Part shown: positions 8,302 to 21,546 of the stretch, in pieces | Layout: each line of letters opens with the position of its first letter | Position numbering within the stretch: the stretch's first letter is position 1 | Source of the DNA: Closterium sp. Naga37s-1 | Lineage: Eukaryota; Streptophyta; Zygnematophyceae; Desmidiales; Closteriaceae | Direction: 5' to 3' | Assembly (NCBI GenBank): GCA_947471745.1 | Contig: CANJKZ010000912.1 | Coordinates: 59,721-123,720, forward strand | DNA: 64,000 nt | Program-made: the position numbers and the translations under genes | The notes under the pieces: model-generated | What the model was told of the DNA's origin: nothing | Seen by the model: only the letters and a program-made list of their open reading frames with translations | The model's database searches: none

Positions 8302-9241
8302 ACGACAATCCCGTGCCCCGACCGGTACACACCCCTTGCCCGGGTCCCCCCTTCATAGTCACACCCCCTGCCCCCTCATGCCATCCGCTCCCCCCGCCCC
8401 TACCCTCCGCGTGCCCGCTCCCTCGCCGCCTCTTTTGACCCTCCCTGCCCCCCTCGCCGTTACCCACCGCTCGCCATTCGCTCCTCCCCGCCCGTGCCCT
8501 CCCCTCGTTTACCTTCGCCTCCCCCCTCCCCTCCTCTGCTGCACGCCTCTTCCTTCCCCTCGCTAACCCACTCCACTCCCTGCCCCTCCTCAATCCGCAC
8601 CCTGCCCCTCGTTTCTCGCCCCCCTACGCTTGGTTTCTCCCCTCCCTGCCCCTCGCCGCCTTTCTCCGCTCCCCACCTCCCCCCTCTCCCTGCCCCCCCA
8701 CTCTCCTCCACTTGCCCTTGGCTTCCCACCTCCCTGCCCCACCTTTCCCCCCTCCGTGTGCTCAGCTTCTCCCCTCCCTGCCTCTCCCTCCTCCCCGCCC
8801 TGCCCCTCATTTTCCGCCCCCCCACGCCCGGTTTCTCCCCTCCCTGCACCTCCCTTTCTTTCTCCGTGCCTCTCCTTTGCTCCCTCCCTGCCCCCGCCTG
8901 CCCATGCCCCTGTCTTTGGTTTCTCCCCTCCCTGCCCCACGTTTCTTCCCTCCCTGAGATCACCTTGTACCCCCTCTGCCCCTCCCTTGTTCTCCCCGCA
9001 CCCATTGCTTCTCCCCTCCCTGCCCTTGATTTCCCGCACCCCTGCCCTTGTTTCCTACCATCCATGCCCCTCGTTTCCCCTCTTTGTACGTTCACCCTCT
9101 TCCCTCCCTGCCCCTCCCTTCCTCCCCCCCTGCCCTTTGCTTTCCCCTCGTTACGCTCCCTTCTCCCCATCCCTGCTGCCCTCTTACCACCATCAGCCCG
9201 TCCCCACCACCAGCCCCCCTCCCACCCTTCTCCCCCCCCCC

Positions 9242-9283
<42 letters not shown>

Positions 9284-9809
9284 CACACACACACACACAC
9301 ACTCCCCTCCCCCACCCCCCACCCACATCCTCCCGTTCTGCCCCTCCCTGCCCCTGTTCCACCCCCTCGCACGCCCCTCACCTCTCACCTCCGTTCAACT
9401 GGATTCCCCCCCTCTGGTGCATCCCTTGCATCGCTCGCCCCTCTGCTCACCCTCTGCCCGCCCCTTTTCCTTGCCCTCAGCTGGCCCAGCCCCTGCCCGT
9501 TGCTGCCCCTCCCCTTGCCCCCTCAACTCCCCTGCCCCCCGTACACCCCACTCCCGTCCAACCGCCCCCACCCTCCCCCGGCTGCCCGTTTCCGCTCTCC
9601 ACCCCCGCGACCGTGTGCGGCTTCCAACCGCCCAACGGTGGTGCGCACGGGGCGTTTCTTCGCGCGGGCAAGCCTCCCCGGGGGCCCCCCACCCCGCTGA
9701 CTCGTTGTTCGGGCAAAAAAACGGAAATAAAAAAGTCGGACGCGCTAAAATCGTCCTTTGTTTTTCCCGCTTGCCCCTCCCCGGCACGTGCCGAGCAAGG
9801 GGCATAAAT
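8302..9809. repeat. 5S intergenic spacer 6, L type
   Basis: 1,508 bp. A7 terminator tract. No gene. Confidence 0.93.
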
Positions 9810-9926
9810 GGGTACAACACGAGGACTTCCCGGGAGGTCACCCAGCCCAGTACTGCTCTCGCCCACCGGCGCTTAGCTTCGGAGTTCTGATGGGATCCGG
9901 CGTAGTAGCCGAGGTATGATCGTACC
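9810..9926 (-). rRNA. 5S ribosomal RNA, copy 7
   Basis: Identical gene. T4 at 9747-9750. L spacers on both sides. Confidence 0.97.
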
Positions 9927-10872
9927 ACGACAATCCCGTGCCCCGACCGGTACACACCCCTTGCCCGGGTCCCCCCTTCATAGTCACACCCCCTGCCCCC
10001 TCATGCCATCCGCTCCCCCCGCCCCTACCCTCCGCGTGCCCGCTCCCTCGCCGCCTCTTTTGACCCTCCCTGCCCCCCTCGCCGTTACCCACCGCTCGCC
10101 ATTCGCTCCTCCCCGCCCGTGCCCTCCCCTCGTTTACCTTCGCCTCCCCCCTCCCCTCCTCTGCTGCACGCCTCTTCCTTCCCCTCGCTAACCCACTCCA
10201 CTCCCTGCCCCTCCTCAATCCGCACCCTGCCCCTCGTTTCTCGCCCCCCTACGCTTGGTTTCTCCCCTCCCTGCCCCTCGCCGCCTTTCTCCGCTCCCCA
10301 CCTCCCCCCTCTCCCTGCCCCCCCACTCTCCTCCACTTGCCCTTGGCTTCCCACCTCCCTGCCCCACCTTTCCCCCCTCCGTGTGCTCAGCTTCTCCCCT
10401 CCCTGCCTCTCCCTCCTCCCCGCCCTGCCCCTCATTTTCCGCCCCCCCACGCCCGGTTTCTCCCCTCCCTGCACCTCCCTTTCTTTCTCCGTGCCTCTCC
10501 TTTGCTCCCTCCCTGCCCCCGCCTGCCCATGCCCCTGTCTTTGGTTTCTCCCCTCCCTGCCCCACGTTTCTTCCCTCCCTGAGATCACCTTGTACCCCCT
10601 CTGCCCCTCCCTTGTTCTCCCCGCACCCATTGCTTCTCCCCTCCCTGCCCTTGATTTCCCGCACCCCTGCCCTTGTTTCCTACCATCCATGCCCCTCGTT
10701 TCCCCTCTTTGTACGTTCACCCTCTTCCCTCCCTGCCCCTCCCTTCCTCCCCCCCTGCCCTTTGCTTTCCCCTCGTTACGCTCCCTTCTCCCCATCCCTG
10801 CTGCCCTCTTACCACCATCAGCCCGTCCCCACCACCAGCCCCCCTCCCACCCTTCTCCCCCCCCCCCTCTCC

Positions 10873-10906
<34 letters not shown>

Positions 10907-11433
10907 CACACACACACACACACACTCCCCTCCCCCACCCCCCACCCACATCCTCCCGTTCTGCCCCTCCCTGCCCCTGTTCCACCCCCTCGCACGCCCC
11001 TCACCTCTCACCTCCGTTCAACTGGATTCCCCCCCTCTGGTGCATCCCTTGCATCGCTCGCCCCTCTGCTCACCCTCTGCCCGCCCCTTTTCCTTGCCCT
11101 CAGCTGGCCCAGCCCCTGCCCGTTGCTGCCCCTCCCCTTGCCCCCTCAACTCCCCTGCCCCCCGTACACCCCACTCCCGTCCAACCGCCCCCACCCTCCC
11201 CCGGCTGCCCGTTTCCGCTCTCCACCCCCGCGACCGTGTGCGGCTTCCAACCGCCCAACGGTGGTGCGCACGGGGCGTTTCTTCGCGCGGGCAAGCCTCC
11301 CCGGGGGCCCCCCACCCCGCTGACTCGTTGTTCGGGCAAAAAAAACGGAAATAAAAAAGTCGGACGCGCTAAAATCGTCCTTTGTTTTTCCCGCTTGCCC
11401 CTCCCCGGCACGTGCCGAGCAAGGGGCATAAAT
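9927..11433. repeat. 5S intergenic spacer 7, L type
   Basis: 1,507 bp. A8 terminator tract. No gene. Confidence 0.93.
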
Positions 11434-11550
11434 GGGTACAACACGAGGACTTCCCGGGAGGTCACCCAGCCCAGTACTGCTCTCGCCCACCGGCGCTTAG
11501 CTTCGGAGTTCTGATGGGATCCGGCGTAGTAGCCGAGGTATGATCGTACC
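11434..11550 (-). rRNA. 5S ribosomal RNA, copy 8
   Basis: Identical gene. T4 at 11371-11374. S spacer on the 5' side. Confidence 0.97.
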
Positions 11551-12041
11551 ACGACAATCCCGTGCCCCGACCGGTACACACCCCTTGCCCGGGTCCCCCC
11601 TTCATAGTCACACCCCCTGCCCCCTCATGCCATCCGCTCCCCCCGCCCCTACCCTCCGCGTGCCCGCTCCCTCGCCGCCTCTTTTGACCCTCCCTGCCCC
11701 CCTCGCCGTTACCCACCGCTCGCCATTCGCTCCTCCCCGCCCGTGCCCTCCCCTCGTTTACCTTCGCCTCCCCCCTCCCCTCCTCTGCTGCACGCCTCTT
11801 CCTTCCCCTCGCTAACCCACTCCACTCCCTGCCCCTCCTCAATCCGCACCCTGCCCCTCGTTTCTCGCCCCCCTATGCTTGGTTTCTCCCCCCCTGCCCT
11901 TTGCTTTCCCCTCGTTACGCTCCCTTCTCCCCATCCCTGCTGCCCTCTTACCACCATCAGCCCGTCCCCACCACCAGCCCCCCTCCCACCCTTCTCCCCC
12001 CCCCCCTCTCCCTCTCTCTCTCTCTCTCTCTATCTCTCTCA

Positions 12042-12075
<34 letters not shown>

Positions 12076-12601
12076 CACACACACACACACACACTCCCCT
12101 CCCCCACCCCCCACCCACATCCTCCCGTTCTGCCCCTCCCTGCCCCTGTTCCACCCCCTCGCACGCCCCTCACCTCTCACCTCCGTTCAACTGGATTCCC
12201 CCCCTCTGGTGCATCCCTTGCATCGCTCGCCCCTCTGCTCACCCTCTGCCCGCCCCTTTTCCTTGCCCTCAGCTGGCCCAGCCCCTGCCCGTTGCTGCCC
12301 CTCCCCTTGCCCCCTCAACTCCCCTGCCCCCCGTACACCCCACTCCCGTCCAACCGCCCCCACCCTCCCCCGGCTGCCCGTTTCCGCTCTCCACCCCCGC
12401 GACCGTGTGCGGCTTCCAACCGCCCAACGGTGGTGCGCACGGGGCGTTTCTTCGCGCGGGCAAGCCTCCCCGGGGGCCCCCCACCCCGCTGACTCGTTGT
12501 TCGGGCAAAAAAACGGAAATAAAAAAGTCGGACGCGCTAAAATCGTCCTTTGTTTTTCCCGCTTGCCCCTCCCCGGCACGTGCCGAGCAAGGGGCATAAA
12601 T
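11551..12601. repeat. 5S intergenic spacer 8, S type
   Basis: 1,051 bp, the same length as spacer 5. No gene. Confidence 0.93.
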
Positions 12602-12718
12602 GGGTACAACACGAGGACTTCCCGGGAGGTCACCCAGCCCAGTACTGCTCTCGCCCACCGGCGCTTAGCTTCGGAGTTCTGATGGGATCCGGCGTAGTAG
12701 CCGAGGTATGATCGTACC
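12602..12718 (-). rRNA. 5S ribosomal RNA, copy 9
   Basis: Identical gene. T4 at 12539-12542. L spacer on the 5' side. Confidence 0.97.
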
Positions 12719-13664
12719 ACGACAATCCCGTGCCCCGACCGGTACACACCCCTTGCCCGGGTCCCCCCTTCATAGTCACACCCCCTGCCCCCTCATGCCA
12801 TCCGCTCCCCCCGCCCCTACCCTCCGCGTGCCCGCTCCCTCGCCGCCTCTTTTGACCCTCCCTGCCCCCCTCGCCGTTACCCACCGCTCGCCATTCGCTC
12901 CTCCCCGCCCGTGCCCTCCCCTCGTTTACCTTCGCCTCCCCCCTCCCCTCCTCTGCTGCACGCCTCTTCCTTCCCCTCGCTAACCCACTCCACTCCCTGC
13001 CCCTCCTCAATCCGCACCCTGCCCCTCGTTTCTCGCCCCCCTACGCTTGGTTTCTCCCCTCCCTGCCCCTCGCCGCCTTTCTCCGCTCCCCACCTCCCCC
13101 CTCTCCCTGCCCCCCCACTCTCCTCCACTTGCCCTTGGCTTCCCACCTCCCTGCCCCACCTTTCCCCCCTCCGTGTGCTCAGCTTCTCCCCTCCCTGCCT
13201 CTCCCTCCTCCCCGCCCTGCCCCTCATTTTCCGCCCCCCCACGCCCGGTTTCTCCCCTCCCTGCACCTCCCTTTCTTTCTCCGTGCCTCTCCTTTGCTCC
13301 CTCCCTGCCCCCGCCTGCCCATGCCCCTGTCTTTGGTTTCTCCCCTCCCTGCCCCACGTTTCTTCCCTCCCTGAGATCACCTTGTACCCCCTCTGCCCCT
13401 CCCTTGTTCTCCCCGCACCCATTGCTTCTCCCCTCCCTGCCCTTGATTTCCCGCACCCCTGCCCTTGTTTCCTACCATCCATGCCCCTCGTTTCCCCTCT
13501 TTGTACGTTCACCCTCTTCCCTCCCTGCCCCTCCCTTCCTCCCCCCCTGCCCTTTGCTTTCCCCTCGTTACGCTCCCTTCTCCCCATCCCTGCTGCCCTC
13601 TTACCACCATCAGCCCGTCCCCACCACCAGCCCCCCTCCCACCCTTCTCCCCCCCCCCCTCTCC

Positions 13665-13698
<34 letters not shown>

Positions 13699-14225
13699 CA
13701 CACACACACACACACACTCCCCTCCCCCACCCCCCACCCACATCCTCCCGTTCTGCCCCTCCCTGCCCCTGTTCCACCCCCTCGCACGCCCCTCACCTCT
13801 CACCTCCGTTCAACTGGATTCCCCCCCTCTGGTGCATCCCTTGCATCGCTCGCCCCTCTGCTCACCCTCTGCCCGCCCCTTTTCCTTGCCCTCAGCTGGC
13901 CCAGCCCCTGCCCGTTGCTGCCCCTCCCCTTGCCCCCTCAACTCCCCTGCCCCCCGTACACCCCACTCCCGTCCAACCGCCCCCACCCTCCCCCGGCTGC
14001 CCGTTTCCGCTCTCCACCCCCGCGACCGTGTGCGGCTTCCAACCGCCCAACGGTGGTGCGCACGGGGCGTTTCTTCGCGCGGGCAAGCCTCCCCGGGGGC
14101 CCCCCACCCCGCTGACTCGTTGTTCGGGCAAAAAAAACGGAAATAAAAAAGTCGGACGCGCTAAAATCGTCCTTTGTTTTTCCCGCTTGCCCCTCCCCGG
14201 CACGTGCCGAGCAAGGGGCATAAAT
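12719..14225. repeat. 5S intergenic spacer 9, L type
   Basis: 1,507 bp. A8 terminator tract. No gene. Confidence 0.93.
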
Positions 14226-14342
14226 GGGTACAACACGAGGACTTCCCGGGAGGTCACCCAGCCCAGTACTGCTCTCGCCCACCGGCGCTTAGCTTCGGAG
14301 TTCTGATGGGATCCGGCGTAGTAGCCGAGGTATGATCGTACC
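14226..14342 (-). rRNA. 5S ribosomal RNA, copy 10
   Basis: Identical gene. T4 at 14163-14166. L spacers on both sides. Confidence 0.97.
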
Positions 14343-15288
14343 ACGACAATCCCGTGCCCCGACCGGTACACACCCCTTGCCCGGGTCCCCCCTTCATAGT
14401 CACACCCCCTGCCCCCTCATGCCATCCGCTCCCCCCGCCCCTACCCTCCGCGTGCCCGCTCCCTCGCCGCCTCTTTTGACCCTCCCTGCCCCCCTCGCCG
14501 TTACCCACCGCTCGCCATTCGCTCCTCCCCGCCCGTGCCCTCCCCTCGTTTACCTTCGCCTCCCCCCTCCCCTCCTCTGCTGCACGCCTCTTCCTTCCCC
14601 TCGCTAACCCACTCCACTCCCTGCCCCTCCTCAATCCGCACCCTGCCCCTCGTTTCTCGCCCCCCTACGCTTGGTTTCTCCCCTCCCTGCCCCTCGCCGC
14701 CTTTCTCCGCTCCCCACCTCCCCCCTCTCCCTGCCCCCCCACTCTCCTCCACTTGCCCTTGGCTTCCCACCTCCCTGCCCCACCTTTCCCCCCTCCGTGT
14801 GCTCAGCTTCTCCCCTCCCTGCCTCTCCCTCCTCCCCGCCCTGCCCCTCATTTTCCGCCCCCCCACGCCCGGTTTCTCCCCTCCCTGCACCTCCCTTTCT
14901 TTCTCCGTGCCTCTCCTTTGCTCCCTCCCTGCCCCCGCCTGCCCATGCCCCTGTCTTTGGTTTCTCCCCTCCCTGCCCCACGTTTCTTCCCTCCCTGAGA
15001 TCACCTTGTACCCCCTCTGCCCCTCCCTTGTTCTCCCCGCACCCATTGCTTCTCCCCTCCCTGCCCTTGATTTCCCGCACCCCTGCCCTTGTTTCCTACC
15101 ATCCATGCCCCTCGTTTCCCCTCTTTGTACGTTCACCCTCTTCCCTCCCTGCCCCTCCCTTCCTCCCCCCCTGCCCTTTGCTTTCCCCTCGTTACGCTCC
15201 CTTCTCCCCATCCCTGCTGCCCTCTTACCACCATCAGCCCGTCCCCACCACCAGCCCCCCTCCCACCCTTCTCCCCCCCCCCCTCTCC

Positions 15289-15322
<34 letters not shown>

Positions 15323-15848
15323 CACACACACACACACACACTCCCCTCCCCCACCCCCCACCCACATCCTCCCGTTCTGCCCCTCCCTGCCCCTGTTCCA
15401 CCCCCTCGCACGCCCCTCACCTCTCACCTCCGTTCAACTGGATTCCCCCCCTCTGGTGCATCCCTTGCATCGCTCGCCCCTCTGCTCACCCTCTGCCCGC
15501 CCCTTTTCCTTGCCCTCAGCTGGCCCAGCCCCTGCCCGTTGCTGCCCCTCCCCTTGCCCCCTCAACTCCCCTGCCCCCCGTACACCCCACTCCCGTCCAA
15601 CCGCCCCCACCCTCCCCCGGCTGCCCGTTTCCGCTCTCCACCCCCGCGACCGTGTGCGGCTTCCAACCGCCCAACGGTGGTGCGCACGGGGCGTTTCTTC
15701 GCGCGGGCAAGCCTCCCCGGGGGCCCCCCACCCCGCTGACTCGTTGTTCGGGCAAAAAAACGGAAATAAAAAAGTCGGACGCGCTAAAATCGTCCTTTGT
15801 TTTTCCCGCTTGCCCCTCCCCGGCACGTGCCGAGCAAGGGGCATAAAT
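14343..15848. repeat. 5S intergenic spacer 10, L type
   Basis: 1,506 bp. A7 terminator tract. No gene. Confidence 0.93.
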
Positions 15849-15965
15849 GGGTACAACACGAGGACTTCCCGGGAGGTCACCCAGCCCAGTACTGCTCTCG
15901 CCCACCGGCGCTTAGCTTCGGAGTTCTGATGGGATCCGGCGTAGTAGCCGAGGTATGATCGTACC
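15849..15965 (-). rRNA. 5S ribosomal RNA, copy 11
   Basis: Identical gene. T4 at 15786-15789. S spacer on the 5' side. Confidence 0.97.
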
Positions 15966-16455
15966 ACGACAATCCCGTGCCCCGACCGGTACACACCCCT
16001 TGCCCGGGTCCCCCCTTCATAGTCACACCCCCTGCCCCCTCATGCCATCCGCTCCCCCCGCCCCTACCCTCCGCGTGCCCGCTCCCTCGCCGCCTCTTTT
16101 GACCCTCCCTGCCCCCCTCGCCGTTACCCACCGCTCGCCATTCGCTCCTCCCCGCCCGTGCCCTCCCCTCGTTTACCTTCGCCTCCCCCCTCCCCTCCTC
16201 TGCTGCACGCCTCTTCCTTCCCCTCGCTAACCCACTCCACTCCCTGCCCCTCCTCAATCCGCACCCTGCCCCTCGTTTCTCGCCCCCCTATGCTTGGTTT
16301 CTCCCCCCCTGCCCTTTGCTTTCCCCTCGTTACGCTCCCTTCTCCCCATCCCTGCTGCCCTCTTACCACCATCAGCCCGTCCCCACCACCAGCCCCCCTC
16401 CCACCCTTCTCCCCCCCCCCCTCTCCCTCTCTCTCTCTCTCTCTATCTCTCTCAC

Positions 16456-16486
<31 letters not shown>

Positions 16487-17013
16487 CACACACACACACA
16501 CACACTCCCCTCCCCCACCCCCCACCCACATCCTCCCGTTCTGCCCCTCCCTGCCCCTGTTCCACCCCCTCGCACGCCCCTCACCTCTCACCTCCGTTCA
16601 ACTGGATTCCCCCCCTCTGGTGCATCCCTTGCATCGCTCGCCCCTCTGCTCACCCTCTGCCCGCCCCTTTTCCTTGCCCTCAGCTGGCCCAGCCCCTGCC
16701 CGTTGCTGCCCCTCCCCTTGCCCCCTCAACTCCCCTGCCCCCCGTACACCCCACTCCCGTCCAACCGCCCCCACCCTCCCCCGGCTGCCCGTTTCCGCTC
16801 TCCACCCCCGCGACCGTGTGCGGCTTCCAACCGCCCAACGGTGGTGCGCACGGGGCGTTTCTTCGCGCGGGCAAGCCTCCCCGGGGGCCCCCCACCCCGC
16901 TGACTCGTTGTTCGGGCAAAAAAAACGGAAATAAAAAAGTCGGACGCGCTAAAATCGTCCTTTGTTTTTCCCGCTTGCCCCTCCCCGGCACGTGCCGAGC
17001 AAGGGGCATAAAT
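15966..17013. repeat. 5S intergenic spacer 11, S type
   Basis: 1,048 bp. A8 terminator tract. No gene. Confidence 0.93.
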
Positions 17014-17130
17014 GGGTACAACACGAGGACTTCCCGGGAGGTCACCCAGCCCAGTACTGCTCTCGCCCACCGGCGCTTAGCTTCGGAGTTCTGATGGGAT
17101 CCGGCGTAGTAGCCGAGGTATGATCGTACC
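17014..17130 (-). rRNA. 5S ribosomal RNA, copy 12
   Basis: Identical gene. T4 at 16951-16954. L spacer on the 5' side. Confidence 0.97.
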
Positions 17131-18070
17131 ACGACAATCCCGTGCCCCGACCGGTACACACCCCTTGCCCGGGTCCCCCCTTCATAGTCACACCCCCTGC
17201 CCCCTCATGCCATCCGCTCCCCCCGCCCCTACCCTCCGCGTGCCCGCTCCCTCGCCGCCTCTTTTGACCCTCCCTGCCCCCCTCGCCGTTACCCACCGCT
17301 CGCCATTCGCTCCTCCCCGCCCGTGCCCTCCCCTCGTTTACCTTCGCCTCCCCCCTCCCCTCCTCTGCTGCACGCCTCTTCCTTCCCCTCGCTAACCCAC
17401 TCCACTCCCTGCCCCTCCTCAATCCGCACCCTGCCCCTCGTTTCTCGCCCCCCTACGCTTGGTTTCTCCCCTCCCTGCCCCTCGCCGCCTTTCTCCGCTC
17501 CCCACCTCCCCCCTCTCCCTGCCCCCCCACTCTCCTCCACTTGCCCTTGGCTTCCCACCTCCCTGCCCCACCTTTCCCCCCTCCGTGTGCTCAGCTTCTC
17601 CCCTCCCTGCCTCTCCCTCCTCCCCGCCCTGCCCCTCATTTTCCGCCCCCCCACGCCCGGTTTCTCCCCTCCCTGCACCTCCCTTTCTTTCTCCGTGCCT
17701 CTCCTTTGCTCCCTCCCTGCCCCCGCCTGCCCATGCCCCTGTCTTTGGTTTCTCCCCTCCCTGCCCCACGTTTCTTCCCTCCCTGAGATCACCTTGTACC
17801 CCCTCTGCCCCTCCCTTGTTCTCCCCGCACCCATTGCTTCTCCCCTCCCTGCCCTTGATTTCCCGCACCCCTGCCCTTGTTTCCTACCATCCATGCCCCT
17901 CGTTTCCCCTCTTTGTACGTTCACCCTCTTCCCTCCCTGCCCCTCCCTTCCTCCCCCCCTGCCCTTTGCTTTCCCCTCGTTACGCTCCCTTCTCCCCATC
18001 CCTGCTGCCCTCTTACCACCATCAGCCCGTCCCCACCACCAGCCCCCCTCCCACCCTTCTCCCCCCCCCC

Positions 18071-18112
<42 letters not shown>

Positions 18113-18638
18113 CACACACACACACACACACTCCCCTCCCCCACCCCCCACCCACATCCTCCCGTTCTGCCCCTCCCTGCCCCTGTTCCACCCCCTCGCA
18201 CGCCCCTCACCTCTCACCTCCGTTCAACTGGATTCCCCCCCTCTGGTGCATCCCTTGCATCGCTCGCCCCTCTGCTCACCCTCTGCCCGCCCCTTTTCCT
18301 TGCCCTCAGCTGGCCCAGCCCCTGCCCGTTGCTGCCCCTCCCCTTGCCCCCTCAACTCCCCTGCCCCCCGTACACCCCACTCCCGTCCAACCGCCCCCAC
18401 CCTCCCCCGGCTGCCCGTTTCCGCTCTCCACCCCCGCGACCGTGTGCGGCTTCCAACCGCCCAACGGTGGTGCGCACGGGGCGTTTCTTCGCGCGGGCAA
18501 GCCTCCCCGGGGGCCCCCCACCCCGCTGACTCGTTGTTCGGGCAAAAAAACGGAAATAAAAAAGTCGGACGCGCTAAAATCGTCCTTTGTTTTTCCCGCT
18601 TGCCCCTCCCCGGCACGTGCCGAGCAAGGGGCATAAAT
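17131..18638. repeat. 5S intergenic spacer 12, L type
   Basis: 1,508 bp. A7 terminator tract. No gene. Confidence 0.93.
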
Positions 18639-18755
18639 GGGTACAACACGAGGACTTCCCGGGAGGTCACCCAGCCCAGTACTGCTCTCGCCCACCGGCG
18701 CTTAGCTTCGGAGTTCTGATGGGATCCGGCGTAGTAGCCGAGGTATGATCGTACC
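18639..18755 (-). rRNA. 5S ribosomal RNA, copy 13
   Basis: Identical gene. T4 at 18576-18579. S spacer on the 5' side. Confidence 0.97.
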
Positions 18756-19247
18756 ACGACAATCCCGTGCCCCGACCGGTACACACCCCTTGCCCGGGTC
18801 CCCCCTTCATAGTCACACCCCCTGCCCCCTCATGCCATCCGCTCCCCCCGCCCCTACCCTCCGCGTGCCCGCTCCCTCGCCGCCTCTTTTGACCCTCCCT
18901 GCCCCCCTCGCCGTTACCCACCGCTCGCCATTCGCTCCTCCCCGCCCGTGCCCTCCCCTCGTTTACCTTCGCCTCCCCCCTCCCCTCCTCTGCTGCACGC
19001 CTCTTCCTTCCCCTCGCTAACCCACTCCACTCCCTGCCCCTCCTCAATCCGCACCCTGCCCCTCGTTTCTCGCCCCCCTATGCTTGGTTTCTCCCCCCCT
19101 GCCCTTTGCTTTCCCCTCGTTACGCTCCCTTCTCCCCATCCCTGCTGCCCTCTTACCACCATCAGCCCGTCCCCACCACCAGCCCCCCTCCCACCCTTCT
19201 CCCCCCCCCCCTCTCCCTCTCTCTCTCTCTCTCTCTATCTCTCTCAC

Positions 19248-19278
<31 letters not shown>

Positions 19279-19804
19279 CACACACACACACACACACTCC
19301 CCTCCCCCACCCCCCACCCACATCCTCCCGTTCTGCCCCTCCCTGCCCCTGTTCCACCCCCTCGCACGCCCCTCACCTCTCACCTCCGTTCAACTGGATT
19401 CCCCCCCTCTGGTGCATCCCTTGCATCGCTCGCCCCTCTGCTCACCCTCTGCCCGCCCCTTTTCCTTGCCCTCAGCTGGCCCAGCCCCTGCCCGTTGCTG
19501 CCCCTCCCCTTGCCCCCTCAACTCCCCTGCCCCCCGTACACCCCACTCCCGTCCAACCGCCCCCACCCTCCCCCGGCTGCCCGTTTCCGCTCTCCACCCC
19601 CGCGACCGTGTGCGGCTTCCAACCGCCCAACGGTGGTGCGCACGGGGCGTTTCTTCGCGCGGGCAAGCCTCCCCGGGGGCCCCCCACCCCGCTGACTCGT
19701 TGTTCGGGCAAAAAAACGGAAATAAAAAAGTCGGACGCGCTAAAATCGTCCTTTGTTTTTCCCGCTTGCCCCTCCCCGGCACGTGCCGAGCAAGGGGCAT
19801 AAAT
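18756..19804. repeat. 5S intergenic spacer 13, S type
   Basis: 1,049 bp. A7 terminator tract. No gene. Confidence 0.93.
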
Positions 19805-19921
19805 GGGTACAACACGAGGACTTCCCGGGAGGTCACCCAGCCCAGTACTGCTCTCGCCCACCGGCGCTTAGCTTCGGAGTTCTGATGGGATCCGGCGTAG
19901 TAGCCGAGGTATGATCGTACC
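19805..19921 (-). rRNA. 5S ribosomal RNA, copy 14
   Basis: Identical gene. T4 at 19742-19745. L spacer on the 5' side. Confidence 0.97.
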
Positions 19922-20861
19922 ACGACAATCCCGTGCCCCGACCGGTACACACCCCTTGCCCGGGTCCCCCCTTCATAGTCACACCCCCTGCCCCCTCATG
20001 CCATCCGCTCCCCCCGCCCCTACCCTCCGCGTGCCCGCTCCCTCGCCGCCTCTTTTGACCCTCCCTGCCCCCCTCGCCGTTACCCACCGCTCGCCATTCG
20101 CTCCTCCCCGCCCGTGCCCTCCCCTCGTTTACCTTCGCCTCCCCCCTCCCCTCCTCTGCTGCACGCCTCTTCCTTCCCCTCGCTAACCCACTCCACTCCC
20201 TGCCCCTCCTCAATCCGCACCCTGCCCCTCGTTTCTCGCCCCCCTACGCTTGGTTTCTCCCCTCCCTGCCCCTCGCCGCCTTTCTCCGCTCCCCACCTCC
20301 CCCCTCTCCCTGCCCCCCCACTCTCCTCCACTTGCCCTTGGCTTCCCACCTCCCTGCCCCACCTTTCCCCCCTCCGTGTGCTCAGCTTCTCCCCTCCCTG
20401 CCTCTCCCTCCTCCCCGCCCTGCCCCTCATTTTCCGCCCCCCCACGCCCGGTTTCTCCCCTCCCTGCACCTCCCTTTCTTTCTCCGTGCCTCTCCTTTGC
20501 TCCCTCCCTGCCCCCGCCTGCCCATGCCCCTGTCTTTGGTTTCTCCCCTCCCTGCCCCACGTTTCTTCCCTCCCTGAGATCACCTTGTACCCCCTCTGCC
20601 CCTCCCTTGTTCTCCCCGCACCCATTGCTTCTCCCCTCCCTGCCCTTGATTTCCCGCACCCCTGCCCTTGTTTCCTACCATCCATGCCCCTCGTTTCCCC
20701 TCTTTGTACGTTCACCCTCTTCCCTCCCTGCCCCTCCCTTCCTCCCCCCCTGCCCTTTGCTTTCCCCTCGTTACGCTCCCTTCTCCCCATCCCTGCTGCC
20801 CTCTTACCACCATCAGCCCGTCCCCACCACCAGCCCCCCTCCCACCCTTCTCCCCCCCCCC

Positions 20862-20903
<42 letters not shown>

Positions 20904-21429
20904 CACACACACACACACACACTCCCCTCCCCCACCCCCCACCCACATCCTCCCGTTCTGCCCCTCCCTGCCCCTGTTCCACCCCCTCGCACGCCCCTCA
21001 CCTCTCACCTCCGTTCAACTGGATTCCCCCCCTCTGGTGCATCCCTTGCATCGCTCGCCCCTCTGCTCACCCTCTGCCCGCCCCTTTTCCTTGCCCTCAG
21101 CTGGCCCAGCCCCTGCCCGTTGCTGCCCCTCCCCTTGCCCCCTCAACTCCCCTGCCCCCCGTACACCCCACTCCCGTCCAACCGCCCCCACCCTCCCCCG
21201 GCTGCCCGTTTCCGCTCTCCACCCCCGCGACCGTGTGCGGCTTCCAACCGCCCAACGGTGGTGCGCACGGGGCGTTTCTTCGCGCGGGCAAGCCTCCCCG
21301 GGGGCCCCCCACCCCGCTGACTCGTTGTTCGGGCAAAAAAACGGAAATAAAAAAGTCGGACGCGCTAAAATCGTCCTTTGTTTTTCCCGCTTGCCCCTCC
21401 CCGGCACGTGCCGAGCAAGGGGCATAAAT
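19922..21429. repeat. 5S intergenic spacer 14, L type
   Basis: 1,508 bp, the same length as spacers 6 and 12. No gene. Confidence 0.93.
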
Positions 21430-21546
21430 GGGTACAACACGAGGACTTCCCGGGAGGTCACCCAGCCCAGTACTGCTCTCGCCCACCGGCGCTTAGCTTC
21501 GGAGTTCTGATGGGATCCGGCGTAGTAGCCGAGGTATGATCGTACC
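21430..21546 (-). rRNA. 5S ribosomal RNA, copy 15
   Basis: Identical gene. T4 at 21367-21370. L spacers on both sides. Confidence 0.97.
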